A stretch of 64,000 nt of DNA from Ailanthus altissimus (GCA_946807835.1 OX327697.1:14332001-14396000), one strand, 5' to 3'. Shown: positions 47,035 through 58,899, numbered from the stretch's first letter. Numbers and translations are program-made. The notes: a model not told the origin generated them from the sequence alone.

Positions 47035-49663
47035 AACCTAGGGAAATGAAAGTTGAAGATGAAGATTATTATGGGGGATGGTTTTGGTGAAGAAAATGAA
47101 CGGGATTTAATTATTAACAATAAGGGATATGGTGGGTGATTTAGAGAACCTAGGAATCAGGAAGATAATAACTTGTGTAGTATTAAGATTAAAATTCTAT
47201 TGTTTTAAGGCAAAAACGATCCTGAAGCTTGCCTAAAGTGGGAGAAGAAAGTAGAAATAGCATTTGATTGTCACAATTATTTCTAGCTTAAAAAAGGTAA
47301 AATTGAGCCATTGAAAATTTTGATTATACGATTGTTTGGTGGGATCAACTAGTGTTAAATAGAAAGCGAAATAAAGAGCGTCCAATAAAGATGTAGGAGG
47401 AAATGAAAATCGTGATGAGGAGACTGTTTGTTCCAAGCTATTACTACTGTGAATTATACCAAAAATTATAAAGTCTTACACAAGGTAATTAAAGTGTAAA
47501 GGATTATTATAAGAAGATGAAAATCGCTACGATCCGAGCAAATGTAGAGGAAGATCGAGAGGTTACTATAGCTAGATTTTTGATTGGTTTGAACTGAAAA
47601 ATTGCTAATTCGATGGAATTGTAACATTATATGGAGTTGAAAGATATAGTGCACATGGCTATCAAAATTGAGAACCAACTCAAGAGGAGTGGCAACAGTA
47701 CATGGCAAAACCCTAACTCAGGTTGATAATGCAGGGAACATTTTATGAAGAAATATGAGAAACAAGCCATAACTAAGCCCAAAATCGAGCAAAAATAAAA
47801 AGCAACCAGTTATAGAAATCAAGGTAAATCTGATTCTTTCACAACTTAAAATTGTGGCATTAAGTGTTTAAAATACCATAGTATGGGTCACATAGTGAGC
47901 CAATGTCCAAACAAAAGAGTTAAGATATTGCGAGATAATGGTGAGATTAAATTTGATGACAAAGAAGATAACTAATCTATGCCACAATTAGAGGATGTTG
48001 TTGATGATGAGGAATACGCTGCCTAAGGTGAATTATTTGTTACAAAGAGTGCTCTAAGTATACAAGTCAAAGAAGATGATGAAGTGTAGCGAGAAAACAT
48101 CTTTCATACTAGATGCCACATGCAAAACAAGGTATGTAATGTGATTATTAATAGAGATAGTTGTACTAATATTGCTAGCACTACAATTGTGAAGAAATTA
48201 GGGCTGCCAATAATTAAACATCCCCGGCCGTACAAATTGCAATGACTCAATGATAGTAGTAAGGTGAGGGTTACTAAACACGTATTAGTTTTCTTCCGCA
48301 TCGAAAAATATGAAGATGAAGTTTTATGTGATGTAGTTCCATGTCAGTTGAACACTTGTTACTAGGCCAACCAGGGCAATTGGATCGGCGTGTTAAGCAC
48401 GACGGTTTCACTAATAAATACTTATTTATACTTAATCAAAGGATAATCACTCTAGTCCATTTATTACCAAAACAGGTCTATGAAGATCAAGTGAGGTTAC
48501 AAAAGAGAGTGATAAAAAAAAGAGTTAGAAAAATAAAACAAGTGAAAATCAAAAAGAGAAAAAAGAGGTCGAAAAAAATGAGAGAGAAAACAAGAGGACA
48601 GATTCGGCCATTGAGAGAAAAGCAGAGAGAAAAATAAATTTTTATGCAAAAGCGAGTGAAATAAAAAGAGCAATATTTTTAAATTAGCGAATGATTGTAC
48701 TTTTGTATAAAAAGACGTATTTAAACACTAACCAACTTGACACGTCTTTGCTTAGCTCAATTGTTTCTCTTTTGTAGAAGTTTGATTATGTCTTTACTGA
48801 GAAGGTTCCATATAATTTACCTTATATCGAGGAATTAAACATCAAATCAATTTCATGCTTGATGCTTCTATTTCAAATTGACCAACCTATCAAAATAATC
48901 CCGAGGAGGTAAAAGAGCTACAAAGGTAGGTTAGTGATTTGATATAAAATGGGTATGTAAGGGAAAGTATGAGTCCATGCTTCATGCTAGTAATTTGGGT
49001 TCCTAAAAGGGATGGATCATGGAGAATGTATGTTGATTGCCGAGTAATAAACAATATAATGGTAGAGTATCATCATCTTATTCCTCGCTTAGATGATATA
49101 TTAATGAACTGCATGGTGCTTATGTATTTTCTAAGATTGATTTAAAGAGTGGGTATCATCAAATAAGAATGAAAAAGCGTGATGAATGGAAAACTACTTT
49201 TAAAATAAAATATAGTTTATATGAATGGTTAGTTATGCCATTTGGATTAACTAACGCACCAAGTACCTTTATGTAATTAATGAACCATTTCTTACGTGTA
49301 TTTAAAATTCAGTTTTGGATGTACTTAGAAAAGAGAGGTTATTTGATAACTTAAAAAAGTACACCTTTTGTATTGATAAGCTTATGTCTTTTAGTTTTTT
49401 TGTGAGTGCACAAGGAATACAAGTTAATAAAGAGAAGGTCCGCGTAATTCAAGAATGGTTGAGTCCCAGAGTGTAGGTCATATTCATAGTTTTCATAAAC
49501 TCGCTAGTTTTAATAAGAGATTTGTGAAAGACTTTAGTAGCATCATCGTACCATTTACCAAAGTTATTAAGAAGAACATTGGATTTAAATTAGAAGATGA
49601 ACAAGAGAAGGCATTTCAACTAATTAAGGAAAATTTAACTCATACCTATTTACTTACTTTGCC

Positions 49664-49975
49664 TGATGGGTACAAGGACGAGTTGCTAAGGCAATAAAAG
49701 AGGAAGGTCCCGGGCTCGATTCCTTGGGGGTTCCTGCATGAGTTGGATGTGTTGGGGCACTAGCTTGGGGATCTACTGATGAACTCTAAGAGTTAGGGTA
49801 GGCCCCAATACCTTGGCCTTTTGTCAGACTATATGGGGCCCACTAACTCCTTGGTCCACCGGCATCCCAGTACACAATTACTCAGGTTACCTGCGCCCCC
49901 AAGGAATCGAACCCCCGCCCCCATCTCCATAGAGGCCTTATAAGCATTTAGAGGTTCGTCCTTGTACCCATCAGG
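49664..49975. mobile_element. Fold-back insertion made of two head-out SINE-like arms
   Basis: The left arm opens at about 49,661 with CCTGATGGGTACAAGGACGA and the right arm ends at about 49,975 with its exact reverse complement. Further in, both arms carry C(T/G)CGATTCCTTGGGGG in opposite orientation (about 49,711 and 49,886-49,905). GGTTCGATTCC on the minus strand fits a Pol III B box. The arms differ elsewhere, so this looks like two related elements joined tail to tail rather than one palindrome. It interrupts element D between RNase H and the 3' LTR remnant. No target duplication was found. Confidence 0.6.
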
Positions 49976-50181
49976 ATTGAACTTATCGGAACAATTTTTG
50001 TGACATTCTCCTTCGATTTATCAATCAATCATTTTATAATTGATTGTGGTGTCTTCATTATACCATGGTTCTTGCTTCAATATAAGCAACGGGTCACAGT
50101 TTCATATAAAGTTATTCCTAGATAATCTTGGAGTCTTTCTTAATCCATAACTTTCTCAATTTCTTGGTATGGATCGTATCA
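49976..50181 (+). repeat. Truncated 3' LTR of element D
   Basis: Matches 46,052-46,259 (GATTGTGGTGTCTTCATTAT, CAACGGGTCACAGTTTCATA, ending GGATCGTATCA). The U3 side is missing. At 50,182 the sequence passes into the FAR1-type pseudogene. Confidence 0.8.
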
Positions 50182-50194
50182 AATGGTCATCAAT

Positions 50195-50804
50195 CCCTCC
50201 GTTTTTTTTTGCTAATAAGTTTGAACACATTAATTGTACATATCATACTTGTGTCTTCTTCGTACTATTTTTAAGTGCATAGTCATAATAGACATGCCAT
50301 TAACGGACTAAAAATTATCACATGCCTATGTGTTTCTTTGTCTGTCTAACATCATGTCCATCTATATAACAAACGCGTAAAACTTTACTTTCTTATTCAC
50401 AAACTAATTTATGTATGCTTTTCCCACCTCTGTGTGCTTCTCATACCAGTAAGGAATATATCATGTAGGAATATCTCTACCCATAAATGACAATCTTCAT
50501 AAATTTTGTTCACCCATTCATTATTATAGAGGTTAAATTTCTCTACCATGTCCTACCACTTATGTAGAATTTCTCCTCTAACTCATGCATGAATATACAC
50601 TCGTTAAAATCCTAAGTGAAATTTTTGTTAGACATATTAGTTTAAGCATTCATTTCCAAGTGCCAACAACATAGCCAGTGAACCCGATTCAAGTAGAACC
50701 TTGTTGATCCATTCGTATAACCCTATCACCATAAGTCAGCATAACTCTAGGCTTCTTACCATAAATTGCCTCTATAAACGTTTCTAGCAACCACTTATAG
50801 GTGT
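50195..50804 (-). pseudogene. FAR1/MULE transposase relic, C-terminal segment
   Basis: Minus strand from 50,804: TYKWLLETFIEAIYGKKPRV, then TYGDRV (usually TDxD, catalytic Asp changed to Tyr), VEKFNLYNNEWVNKIYED, MRSTQRWE and NKKVKFYAFV; near 50,260 SVNGMSIMTMHLKIV, and VFKLIS just before 50,195. These are the MULE transposase core and following region of FAR1/FHY3-related proteins. It continues without a gap at 62,347 across the Athila-like insertion. Confidence 0.82.
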
Positions 50805-52237
50805 TGACACTTCCAGAATATAGGAGTTTATTTCCAAGTGCAGGATTGTCGAAGTAATAAATAACCTGGTAAGAATAGGGTCGATCCACAGAGAAGTAAA
50901 ATTAAAATTACAAACTATAAATACTTTAAAGACAATTAATGCAGTATAAGATGTTTGCAAATATAAATTCAATTAACCAATTCAAATAAAAGCTAAGGTT
51001 AGAGGGATCCACTCTTAGCATAAGAAGTATTAATATATTTAACTCTTTTTATAACTCAATTGAAATCCTCACACAAAGGAGGTTCCAACCGGAAGATATA
51101 ATAATTAAAGTTCATCACCATTTATATATTAACTAGTATTTATTTCTTTCAATTATTATACACCAAATCTTATAAATGGGTTCAAGTATTTATTATGCCA
51201 ATCTTTATATTTGTTTACAATAAATCAAGATTATCACTTTACAAGAAAGGGTAAATACGCCAAATCTTGTAAATGGTTTCAAGAATTCATTGTTCCAAGT
51301 ATAAAAATTGTCTATAATAAATCAAGAGGCACCACTTTAGAAAAAGGTGTATTAATATTATAAAAAAAATAAATACATCATATAAATTTGCATAACTTAA
51401 GAATGAAGCATTAAATTCATGAATAATAATTAAGTATATCTTATTACCTTGTCAAGAGTTTTACGCTTTCACCTTAGCATAAATAAAATTACTTAGACAT
51501 AATAAAACTAAAGAAAAAGAAAAGAAATGGAAGAAGAGATAACATGACTTTACAATAGTAAACAAGGGAAATAATATTACAAAGAGATAATAATAAAGAT
51601 AAGTATTTTAAACTAAAATCTAGCTCTTTTATTACATTTTTTTTGGGCATAAACATGCTACCTATTTATAGAAAAACATGGATAAATCGAGACTAATGAA
51701 GAGGGAACCACTTGGATGATAAAAGTCAAGAATGGTGGTAAATAATTTACATTGATTATCATTAAGGTACTCACTTGATTATCCAATTGGGAATTAATGT
51801 GATCCGAATTAGCTGTCACTCAAAACATAAAAGTTATAGATAAGTCTCTTGTCTTTCCAAATTGAGTTGTCTCATATGTATTAGATACGTATTTCTATCG
51901 TTATAGGCTAAATACTGATGACTGTTCTGATTGGGCCTGTACTACAGATCAGTTCTGTTCTATGCCATTTTTACCCTCTAAACACTCAAATTTCAAAGGC
52001 TTTATGAAATATAATATGTTATCCCATTAAGTCAGATCTTCACAGGATAAAGAATTACTCCAATTGGAATCTTAGGAAGAAAGTTATGCCTATTTTACCG
52101 AACCTGCCACAAAACAGTTATAAAGCTAATTAGGTACAATATTGTAAACATACATAAGTTAAGGGGGTTAAAGACACTAGTAATATAAAATAATGATATA
52201 AAAAACTTATTAAATATGTAATTTCAAGTGTTCATCA
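50805..52237 (-). repeat. 3' LTR of element E (1,433 bp)
   Basis: TATA box TATAAATA on the minus strand at 51,670-51,663. Slightly longer than the 5' LTR because of an extra about 60 bp near 51,300-51,370. By-eye identity about 92%. Confidence 0.93.
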
Positions 52238-52262
52238 CACCCTCCAACCAGCTTATTGCTAG
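52238..52262 (-). promoter_or_regulatory. Polypurine tract of element E
   Basis: Minus strand AGCTGGTTGGAGGGTG immediately before the LTR start; it is preceded by CTAGGGACTAGCAATA, a common neighbour in this clade. Confidence 0.75.
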
Positions 52263-53622
52263 TCCCTAGCAGTTCAAGCATAAATAAAATTTGAACACTA
52301 TCTAAGTATTTCAAACAAAACGTCAGTTCAAGATCACAATCACTATAAGGGTTATTTCAATCATAACTTCTAAAATTATGTGTGTGTGTATGTGAATTAA
52401 GCCTAAGCCAAAGCCTTCTTACCACAAACCAAACATATATAGCCTTGAAAATTATTTTCAAGTAAAAGCCTCAACTCTAAATCCTCACAGGTGAATAACG
52501 TGTTAAATGGGTTAGGAATTCACTCATAGAGTTGGAAAACAGATAATCGCTTAAGAAAAGGTTACATTTAAGGATAAACAAACAAATTAACATTGATCTA
52601 AAGATAAGAAAATAAATTATTTAGAGTCAAACTATTCTTTTCACATGCTTGCTTCAGGACTTTAATTATTTTATGCGAATCTTACGAATAAAGAGTCCGG
52701 TGATAAAATTGATTCCTAATGACTTTTGTCTTCTATAATTGAACGAAGACTTTATTGAATTGAATTGACTTATTTTTTTTATACTATTTTTTTTTGTGTT
52801 TTTTTGTATTTTTTTAAAGACATAAGGAATTATTACAAAGAGCAATTTATCACCATAATACTTTTTCAAAATTTTTATTTTTTTATTTTTTTATTATCCT
52901 TCAGCTAAGCAACCAAATCATTTCTTATCCCAAATAATGTCATTTCAGACAAAAATTAACAATTTCAAAAGATCAATGAAAGTTCGTAAGCTATTATCTC
53001 AAATTTCTCCACTTACTCACAAAAGATTTGTGAGTTTTGAAAAGAATATATACTTAAACATGAAATGTTTCTTGACTATATATATTTAATCATCCATTTT
53101 ACCACAAGATTTAGTATTGTGCTCAAAAAATAATTTTGAAAGTTATTCTTTAGTAACCTAGATAGAAAAAGTGATTTAAAATAAATAATTTTGAAATCAT
53201 AGTAAAATAAACTTATTTACGCAAGAGTTATCAAAAACTTAAGCAACAAACAAATATACGTAAAATGCATTAAAAATAAACTAATTAGAATGTGTTTCAA
53301 AAGTTTAATAATGTACTATTTATTTTGCCATTCTAGAACTAGAATACTTCTCAAGAACGCATAAATAAACATTTTACTCACGCTATTTATGATGAACATG
53401 TTTTAGAGAACAAAGTGATGATAAAAAAAATATAAATAACACTAATATTATATATCAACTATTCTACCCCCAACCAGATTGAGACATTGTTCTCAATGTC
53501 AAAATATAGAAAGAGTAAAGTATAGAAGATATTACCTAAAACATTTTTTTATTAAAAATTAAACCTACAACAAAATAAAACAAGCCACACAAAATGATTA
53601 AAAATATATAAAAGTAGATAGG
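52263..53622 (-). other. 3' noncoding region of element E
   Basis: AT-rich with long T/A runs (52,760-52,900). Holds the TTGAGAACAATGT/TTGGGGG motif near 53,470-53,505. No coding signature. Confidence 0.7.
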
Positions 53623-54292
53623 CTATAGACGAAGCGTCAAATTTATCTTGCGTTTCTTTTCACTGTCATCAGTATACCAATCTATCTGACTTATTGTTGG
53701 ATCAGATAGAGGTGTAAAAGCTTGTAGTTCATCGAGTAACTGATCAACAGTTGAAGCAGAAATAAGGATCTATCGTGCTGCAGATGAGACGAATTATTTT
53801 TCCACTGCATAATCAAGAAAAGATAACAACCCATTATAAAAATCATCAATATTTAACAAACCAATGAGTTTTTTTTATGGATTTACAATTGTTCCCATGA
53901 GACAATTTAAAAAATTTTCTCCAAAGTTTCGAAACCTCCAAGTAGAGCTATGAAGGCATCAGCATTCTGAAGCGTAAAAGACATTCACTCATGCATTGAT
54001 GATACCTGTAACTCATCCCCAATTATTTTTCCTACAATATTTTCAACAGCTAGAGCCTTTGGTATGATACCCAAAACTCGACTGCCTTTATTTTGTGTAG
54101 CTATTGCCACACATCCCATTAATCCAAGACTGCCTCCCCTATATACTAAATGAATATTTTGCTCAGCTAACACCTTACCAAGGTTTCTGTTACTTCTACA
54201 AACTTTTTAATTTTTTCAAGGCTAGATCCATAGAAGACACAAATTTTTATGAATTTACGAGTTGATGTTCCTTCCATTATTACACTCACCAT
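53623..54292 (-). pseudogene. Intronless LOG-family (cytokinin riboside 5'-monophosphate phosphoribohydrolase) gene copy
   Basis: LOG enzymes release active cytokinin base from its ribotide in the cytosol and nucleus. On the minus strand the copy starts ATG at 54,292 (second in-frame Met at 54,277) and reads KICVFYGSS, VLAEQNIHLVYRGGSLGLMG, GSRVLGIIPKALAVENI, DELQVSSMHE, NADAFIALLGGFETLEK. After frameshifts come SVSTVDQLLDELQAF-like and KKRKINLTLRL with a TAG at 53,623-53,625. The span, about 223 codons, and both ends match a full LOG protein, with no introns although plant LOG genes have several. The catalytic PGGYGTxEE is changed to LGGFETLEK, the nucleotide-site GGGS to RGGS, and MHER to MHE-stop, so it is inactive. 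It lies in sense orientation between integrase and the 3' LTR. Confidence 0.87.
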
Positions 54293-54342
54293 CTCTCTTG
54301 AATGATTTTGAGTTTGTATAAAGATGTAAAAATAATGCAATG

Positions 54343-54350
54343 TATTTATA
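54343..54350 (-). promoter_or_regulatory. TATA box upstream of the LOG-like copy
   Basis: CTCTATAAATACATTGC on the minus strand, about 51-58 bp before the first ATG, followed by an ACAAACTCAAAATC leader typical of plant 5' UTRs. This suggests that the captured segment included, or acquired, a promoter. Confidence 0.6.
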
Positions 54351-54603
54351 GAGCCAAAAGGTGTTGTAAAGTTAAGTTACATGGGCTGTTGGCTTAAAAT
54401 ACAAAATTTTCAATACCTTTTTACCAAATTTCAAATTGTTAGCTGGAAAAGTCACATGAGTGGTTGGTTGGTTGTTGGAAAAGATGTTTGAGTTTGAAAT
54501 GAAACATTTAAAAAAGACAGCTATAGTAATATATGAATAAGTAGTTGTGATTGTGGCTCATATCGTCCTCTGATTTTACGTACAGTAATGTTTTAAACAC
54601 CCT

Positions 54604-55152
54604 CTATGGGTCGGGGATAGGCTCCCCATCTAATTTTCTTATAAATTGACAAATAGGGTCTTTTAAAGTCATATTTTCGAAACTGTGCCACTCATGTTCT
54701 TTTAGCAATATGTCCCATAATTCAAAAATTATAATATACACAAATCCACTAGGATGCGTCTCAAGAGTCAATAAGATATCATCTAAAGACTCCTTATTCA
54801 GGCCATCCTTAATGAACCTAATTTTATCTTCGCGATTTACTGACACCATTCTTAAAGTGCGACAACGTGTGTTGCAAGTCATGCATCCATACTTGTAACA
54901 AACGCTTAACTATTTTACTCTTCGTTTTTTTACAAAAGATCTTTTACCTAAGCCAGGCATGTAGAAAATTAATGAGTCTAAAAATTCACCTATCAATCAA
55001 ACTTTTACTTCAATTAACCAACGTAAATCAACAGGTATATTCATAATCATTAATAACCTTAATCTTTCACATCTTGCTTGGTAAATTTTCTTTAAGAAAT
55101 TTTGAGGCAATGAAGGAAAACGCTTTTTCAAATTCTTTAGAATGTCATCCAT
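54604..55152 (-). pseudogene. Unrecognised 182-codon frame in element E, two in-frame stops
   Basis: Starting MDDILKNLKKRFPSLPQNF, one frame runs to a TAG after LDGEPIPDP, broken only by stops after IEVKV and after KKRRVK. A Cys cluster CYKYGC-MTC-NTRC lies in the middle (residues about 87-98), followed by VSVNREDKIRFIKDG, LLTLETHPSGFVY and FELWDILLKEHEWHSFE. It could be a captured host gene or an element-specific ORF in the env position; I do not recognise the family. A splice-acceptor-like TTTTTTTAACTTGCAG lies upstream (about 55,293), where spliced ORFs of such elements begin. Its good preservation compared with pol is notable. Confidence 0.6.
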
Positions 55153-55351
55153 TTTTTTTAGAAATGGGGAAGAAGAGAAGGTATCAGTAATTATGGAAAA
55201 CTGACAAAACCGACTTGAAATGTCACAGAGTACCATTATCCGCTACTTAACCGGGGTGCAAAATAAAACTTTAACAAAAATATTAAATTAACCTGCAAGT
55301 TAAAAAAAGGTTAGAAGAAGAATAAATATATATAAATATGTAAAACAAAGA

Positions 55352-56560
55352 TTAATTGGTCTTATAATAAAGATTCGATAGGGACACAAATTCTTTATAA
55401 AAAACTTGATTTTCTAGAAATAGTTTGAGTTTTGGCCTATTTACCTTAAACACATTCCCATTTCTAAGATTTTCAATGTCAATTATTCCATAAGGGTACA
55501 CATGTTTCACAATAAAAGGGTCACTCCATTTTGATCTTAATTTTTCAGGGAATATGTGAAGTTGAGAATTATAAAGCAAAACCTTCTGACTAATGTCAAA
55601 TGTTTTTCTCTGAATTTTTTTATCATGAAAAGCTTTTATTTTAGCTTTATGAAATTTTGAATTCTCATATGCATCATTTCTTAATTCTTCAAGTTCATTT
55701 ATTTGTAATTTACGTATGTGTCTAGCAGAATCAAGATTTGCATTGAAAGTTTTAATGGCCCAGTAGGCTTTATGCTCAAGATCCACAGGTAAGTGACAAG
55801 GTTTTTCATAAATTATCCTATAAGGAGACCTACCCAATAAAGTTTTAAAAGCAGTTCTATAAACCCACAATGCATCATTTAGTCTTAAAAACCAATCTTT
55901 GTGATTTGGATTTATAGTTTTTTTTTAAAATTTATTTTATCTCTCTATTTGCTAATTCAACTTGTCCACTTGTCTGAGGATAATAAGGGGTGGCAACCTT
56001 ATAAGTAATACCATATTTTTTTATTAATATTTTTAATGACCTATTACAAAAATGCTTACCCCCATCATTTATAATGGCTCGGGGGATTCCAAATCGACTT
56101 AAGATATTTTCTTTCAAAAATTTTATGACTGTTTTATGGGCATTATTTTGACATGGAATAGCCTCAATCCATTTTGAGACATAATCTAATGCAACTAAGA
56201 TATACATAAATCCAAATGATAGCGAAAATGGTCCCATGAAATCTATCCCCCAACAATCAAAGATTTCAATTACAAGAATGAGGTTCAAAGGCATCATGTT
56301 TCATTTTGAAATTAATCCCAACTTTTGATAATTTTCACACGTTATTCAAAATACATATGTATCTTTAAATAAAGTGGGCCAATAAAATCTACACTGCAAG
56401 ATTTTTACAGCTATTTTCTTTGATGAGAAATGTCCCCCACATGCTTCAGAATGACAAAATTTAATAACATTACTTACCTTATTATCGGGTATGCATCTTC
56501 AAAATATTTGGTCATGACAATATTTGAAGAGATAAGAATCATCCCAATAAAACTTTCTTA
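55352..56560 (-). pseudogene. Integrase of element E
   Basis: HHCC region near 56,330-56,460 (HSEACGGHFSSKK, QCRFYWPTLFKD, second Cys of CxxC changed to Tyr). The core at 55,932-56,297 shows [18 protein letters not shown] and [10 protein letters not shown], so the D,D,E triad is kept. The long C-terminal frame 55,352-55,870 starts [17 protein letters not shown] and ends with a [17 protein letters not shown] block. Two stops lie between core and tail (55,871-55,931). Confidence 0.9.
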
Positions 56561-56612
56561 CCTTAGTTAAAAATTTCTTTTTGTCTTGAGCATTCCATTG
56601 AGGTGGCTTTTC

Positions 56613-57835
56613 TCATGTTACAAGAAAATTAACAATATTAGCATACCAAGGCATTGTAACAGTAGAAAATAAAAATTCACCAGGAAAAGAATCATTAGTA
56701 GGTGTTATTTCTATTGATGAATCTGGTGCGAGTCTTGATAAGTGATCTGTAATAACATTCCCAGCACCCTTTTTATCCTTGATAGTGATAATAAATTCTT
56801 GAAGCAATAGAATCCATTGAATTAGTCTTGGTTTTGCATCCTATTTTAACATTAAGTACCTTACAACAGCATGGTTAGTAAACACAACAGTTGAAGAACC
56901 AATTAAGTAAGAATGAAATTTGTCTAATATAAATATTACAACAAGTAGTTCTTTTTCAGTTGTTGTGTAATTCATTTGTGCACTGTTTAAAGTTTTACTT
57001 GCGTAATAAATTACATAGGATTTAACTTCCTTTCTTTGTCCTAATACAACACCAACATTGTAGTCATTAGCATCACACATGAGCTCTAAGGTAAAAACCA
57101 GTTAGGAGATTGTATGATAGGAGCAGATGTTAAGAGGTTAATTAATTTTTTAAATGAATTTTGACACTCTTGAGTCCATTCAAATGATACATCTTTTACT
57201 AAGAGGTTTAGATATAGCACAAATGTTTTTGATGAACCTCCTATAGAATCCAGCATGTCCTAAAAAGGATCAGACTTCTCTGACTATTTTTAGTGGAGGC
57301 AAATGTGTAATGAGTTCAAATTTTGCCTTATCCACTTCAATTCCTTCAGAAGACACTACATGTACCAAAAAAATTCTAGAAGTAATCATATAATGACATT
57401 TTTTCCAATTCAACACAAGACTCTTTTCTTCACATCTTTTTAAGACATTTTCTAAGTTTTCAAGACAATTATCAAAAGAATTTCCAAACACAGTTAAATA
57501 ATCCATGAAAACTTCTAAATAATGCTCAACCATGTCACTACAAATGCTTAACATACATCTCTAAAATGTTGCTGGGGCATTACAAAGTCCAAACGACATT
57601 CTTTTAAGCAAAGGTCTCAAAAGGGCATGTGAATGTAGTCTTTTCTTGGTCCTCTAGTGCTATAGGAATTTGATAATAGCCAGAATAACCATCTAGAAAG
57701 TAATAGTAAGGATGTCCTGCTACTCTTTCTATAATTTGATTAAGGAATGGTAAAGGAAAATGGTCTTTTCTAGTGGTCGAGTTTAACTTCTTATAATCTA
57801 TGCACATCCTCTAATTAGATGAGACTCAAGTTGAT
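56613..57835 (-). pseudogene. Reverse transcriptase and RNase H of element E
   Basis: RT block 57,807-57,604: MCIDYKKLNSTTRKDHFPLP, IERVAGHPYYYFLDGYSGY. Then MSFGLCNAPATF after a stop. In 57,554-57,270 the palm motif reads VFMDYLTVFG: the second catalytic Asp of FMDD is Tyr (codon at 57,498-57,500). RNase H begins MCDANDYNVGVVLGQRK (57,080) with YYASKTLNSAQMNYTTTEKE and continues through HLSRLAPDSS near 56,740. A substituted palm Asp means RT is dead even without the stops. Confidence 0.9.
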
Positions 57836-58329
57836 ATTAACTCACATTTTTCATTTTTAATGACTGTGATTCCAGATTTTTTTGGTACTACCTGAGTAAG
57901 ACTTACCCACTTACTATTTGAGATAAGATAGATGATTCATACTTCAAGTAATTTAAGAGCTTCAGCTCTCACTACCTCTTTCATATGTGGATTTAATCTC
58001 TTTTGAAGTTGTTGGGAATTTTTGGCATTATCCTCTAAATGTATTCTATGTGTGTAAATCAAAGAATTAATGTCGTTTATATCTTTTAAAGTCTACCCAA
58101 TTACATTTTTATGCATTTTCAATAATTCAATCAACTTACCTTCTTGTTCGCTTGTGAGTGTAGAAGAGATTACCACCGGCTAAGTTTGTTTCTCTTTAAG
58201 AAATGTATATTTCAATTCTTCAGGCAGAGGTTTTAACTCTAATTTTGAAATTTCGTTCTGTTTGTCCTCATTTTCTCCTAATTCTTCAAACTTTGATTTC
58301 TATCATTTATTTTCAATCACTTGTGCACA

Positions 58330-58850
58330 GTCAAGTAAAGAACATATGTCAGAGATTTTAGGATCTAATTGTATAGTTGACTCAAATGAATTTATTAAAT
58401 ACATTTCTAAGGGATCGGTAAAACTCTATTTTTGAATATGATCCTCCACAATCGTTTCAATCATGTCGATTTCTTCACTTTCATCCTCCCCCTCATGTGG
58501 TTGCTTACACATATTGAAAACATTAAGCTTAAGTGTCATATTTTCAAATGAAAGCTTCATTACTCCATTCCTGTAATTAATCAAAGTGTCAGAAGTTACT
58601 AAAAATGGACGACCCAAAATAACAAGTATCGGATTACATCCTTTAACAGGTTTTGTGTCTAAGTCAATAAAATCCACAAGATATATGAATTTATCAACTT
58701 GAACTAAAACATCTTTCACTGTCCTTCTTGGTACTTTTATTGATCTATCAATAAGCAAAAGCGTTACTGTAGTAAATTCACATTAGCACCAAGATCAAGT
58801 AAGGTTTGTTCAATTTTATGACTTACAATAAATCATGAAATTATAGGATA
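58330..58850 (-). pseudogene. Protease region of element E
   Basis: LLDLGANVNLL near 58,810-58,780 keeps the DxG-type aspartic protease motif. After a stop, the 110-codon frame 58,758-58,426 has KVPRRTVKDVLVQVDKF, VILGRPFLVTSDTLINYRNG and LSFENMTLKLNVFNMCKQP, a hallmark of Athila elements. Confidence 0.88.
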
Positions 58851-58899
58851 ACTAGGGTCTTTATATTTCAAAGCATTATTGTTCTAAAGAATGACACTT

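Larger units (their letters stand above)
46274..49697 (+). pseudogene. Chromovirus-like Ty3/gypsy gag-pol relic (element D)
   Basis: Gag core near 47,200-47,720 (GKNDPEACLKWEKKVEIAFDCHNY is split here as GKNDPEA, LKWEKKVE). The zinc knuckle at 47,860-47,915 reads KCLKYHSMGHIVSQCPNKR, with the second Cys changed to Tyr. Protease region at 48,090-48,340 (NIFHTRCHMQNKVCNVII, SCTNIAS). RT runs from about 48,780 (GYVRESMSPC, RDGSWRMYVDCRVINN). The YxDD palm strand near 49,310 has been lost by a deletion of about 100 bp. The last readable block, 49,455-49,697, is the RNase H start (HSFHKLASFNKRFVKDFSS, EEQEKAFQLIKENLT-like). Integrase is missing. Confidence 0.85.

Noticed and set aside
49700..49920. 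tRNA gene suggested by GGTTCGATTCC
   Set aside because: Only the B-box word is present; no acceptor stem or cloverleaf could be drawn.
52238..53622. An env-like gene in the 3' region of element E
   Set aside because: No frame above about 70 codons and no transmembrane pattern; AT-rich noncoding sequence.
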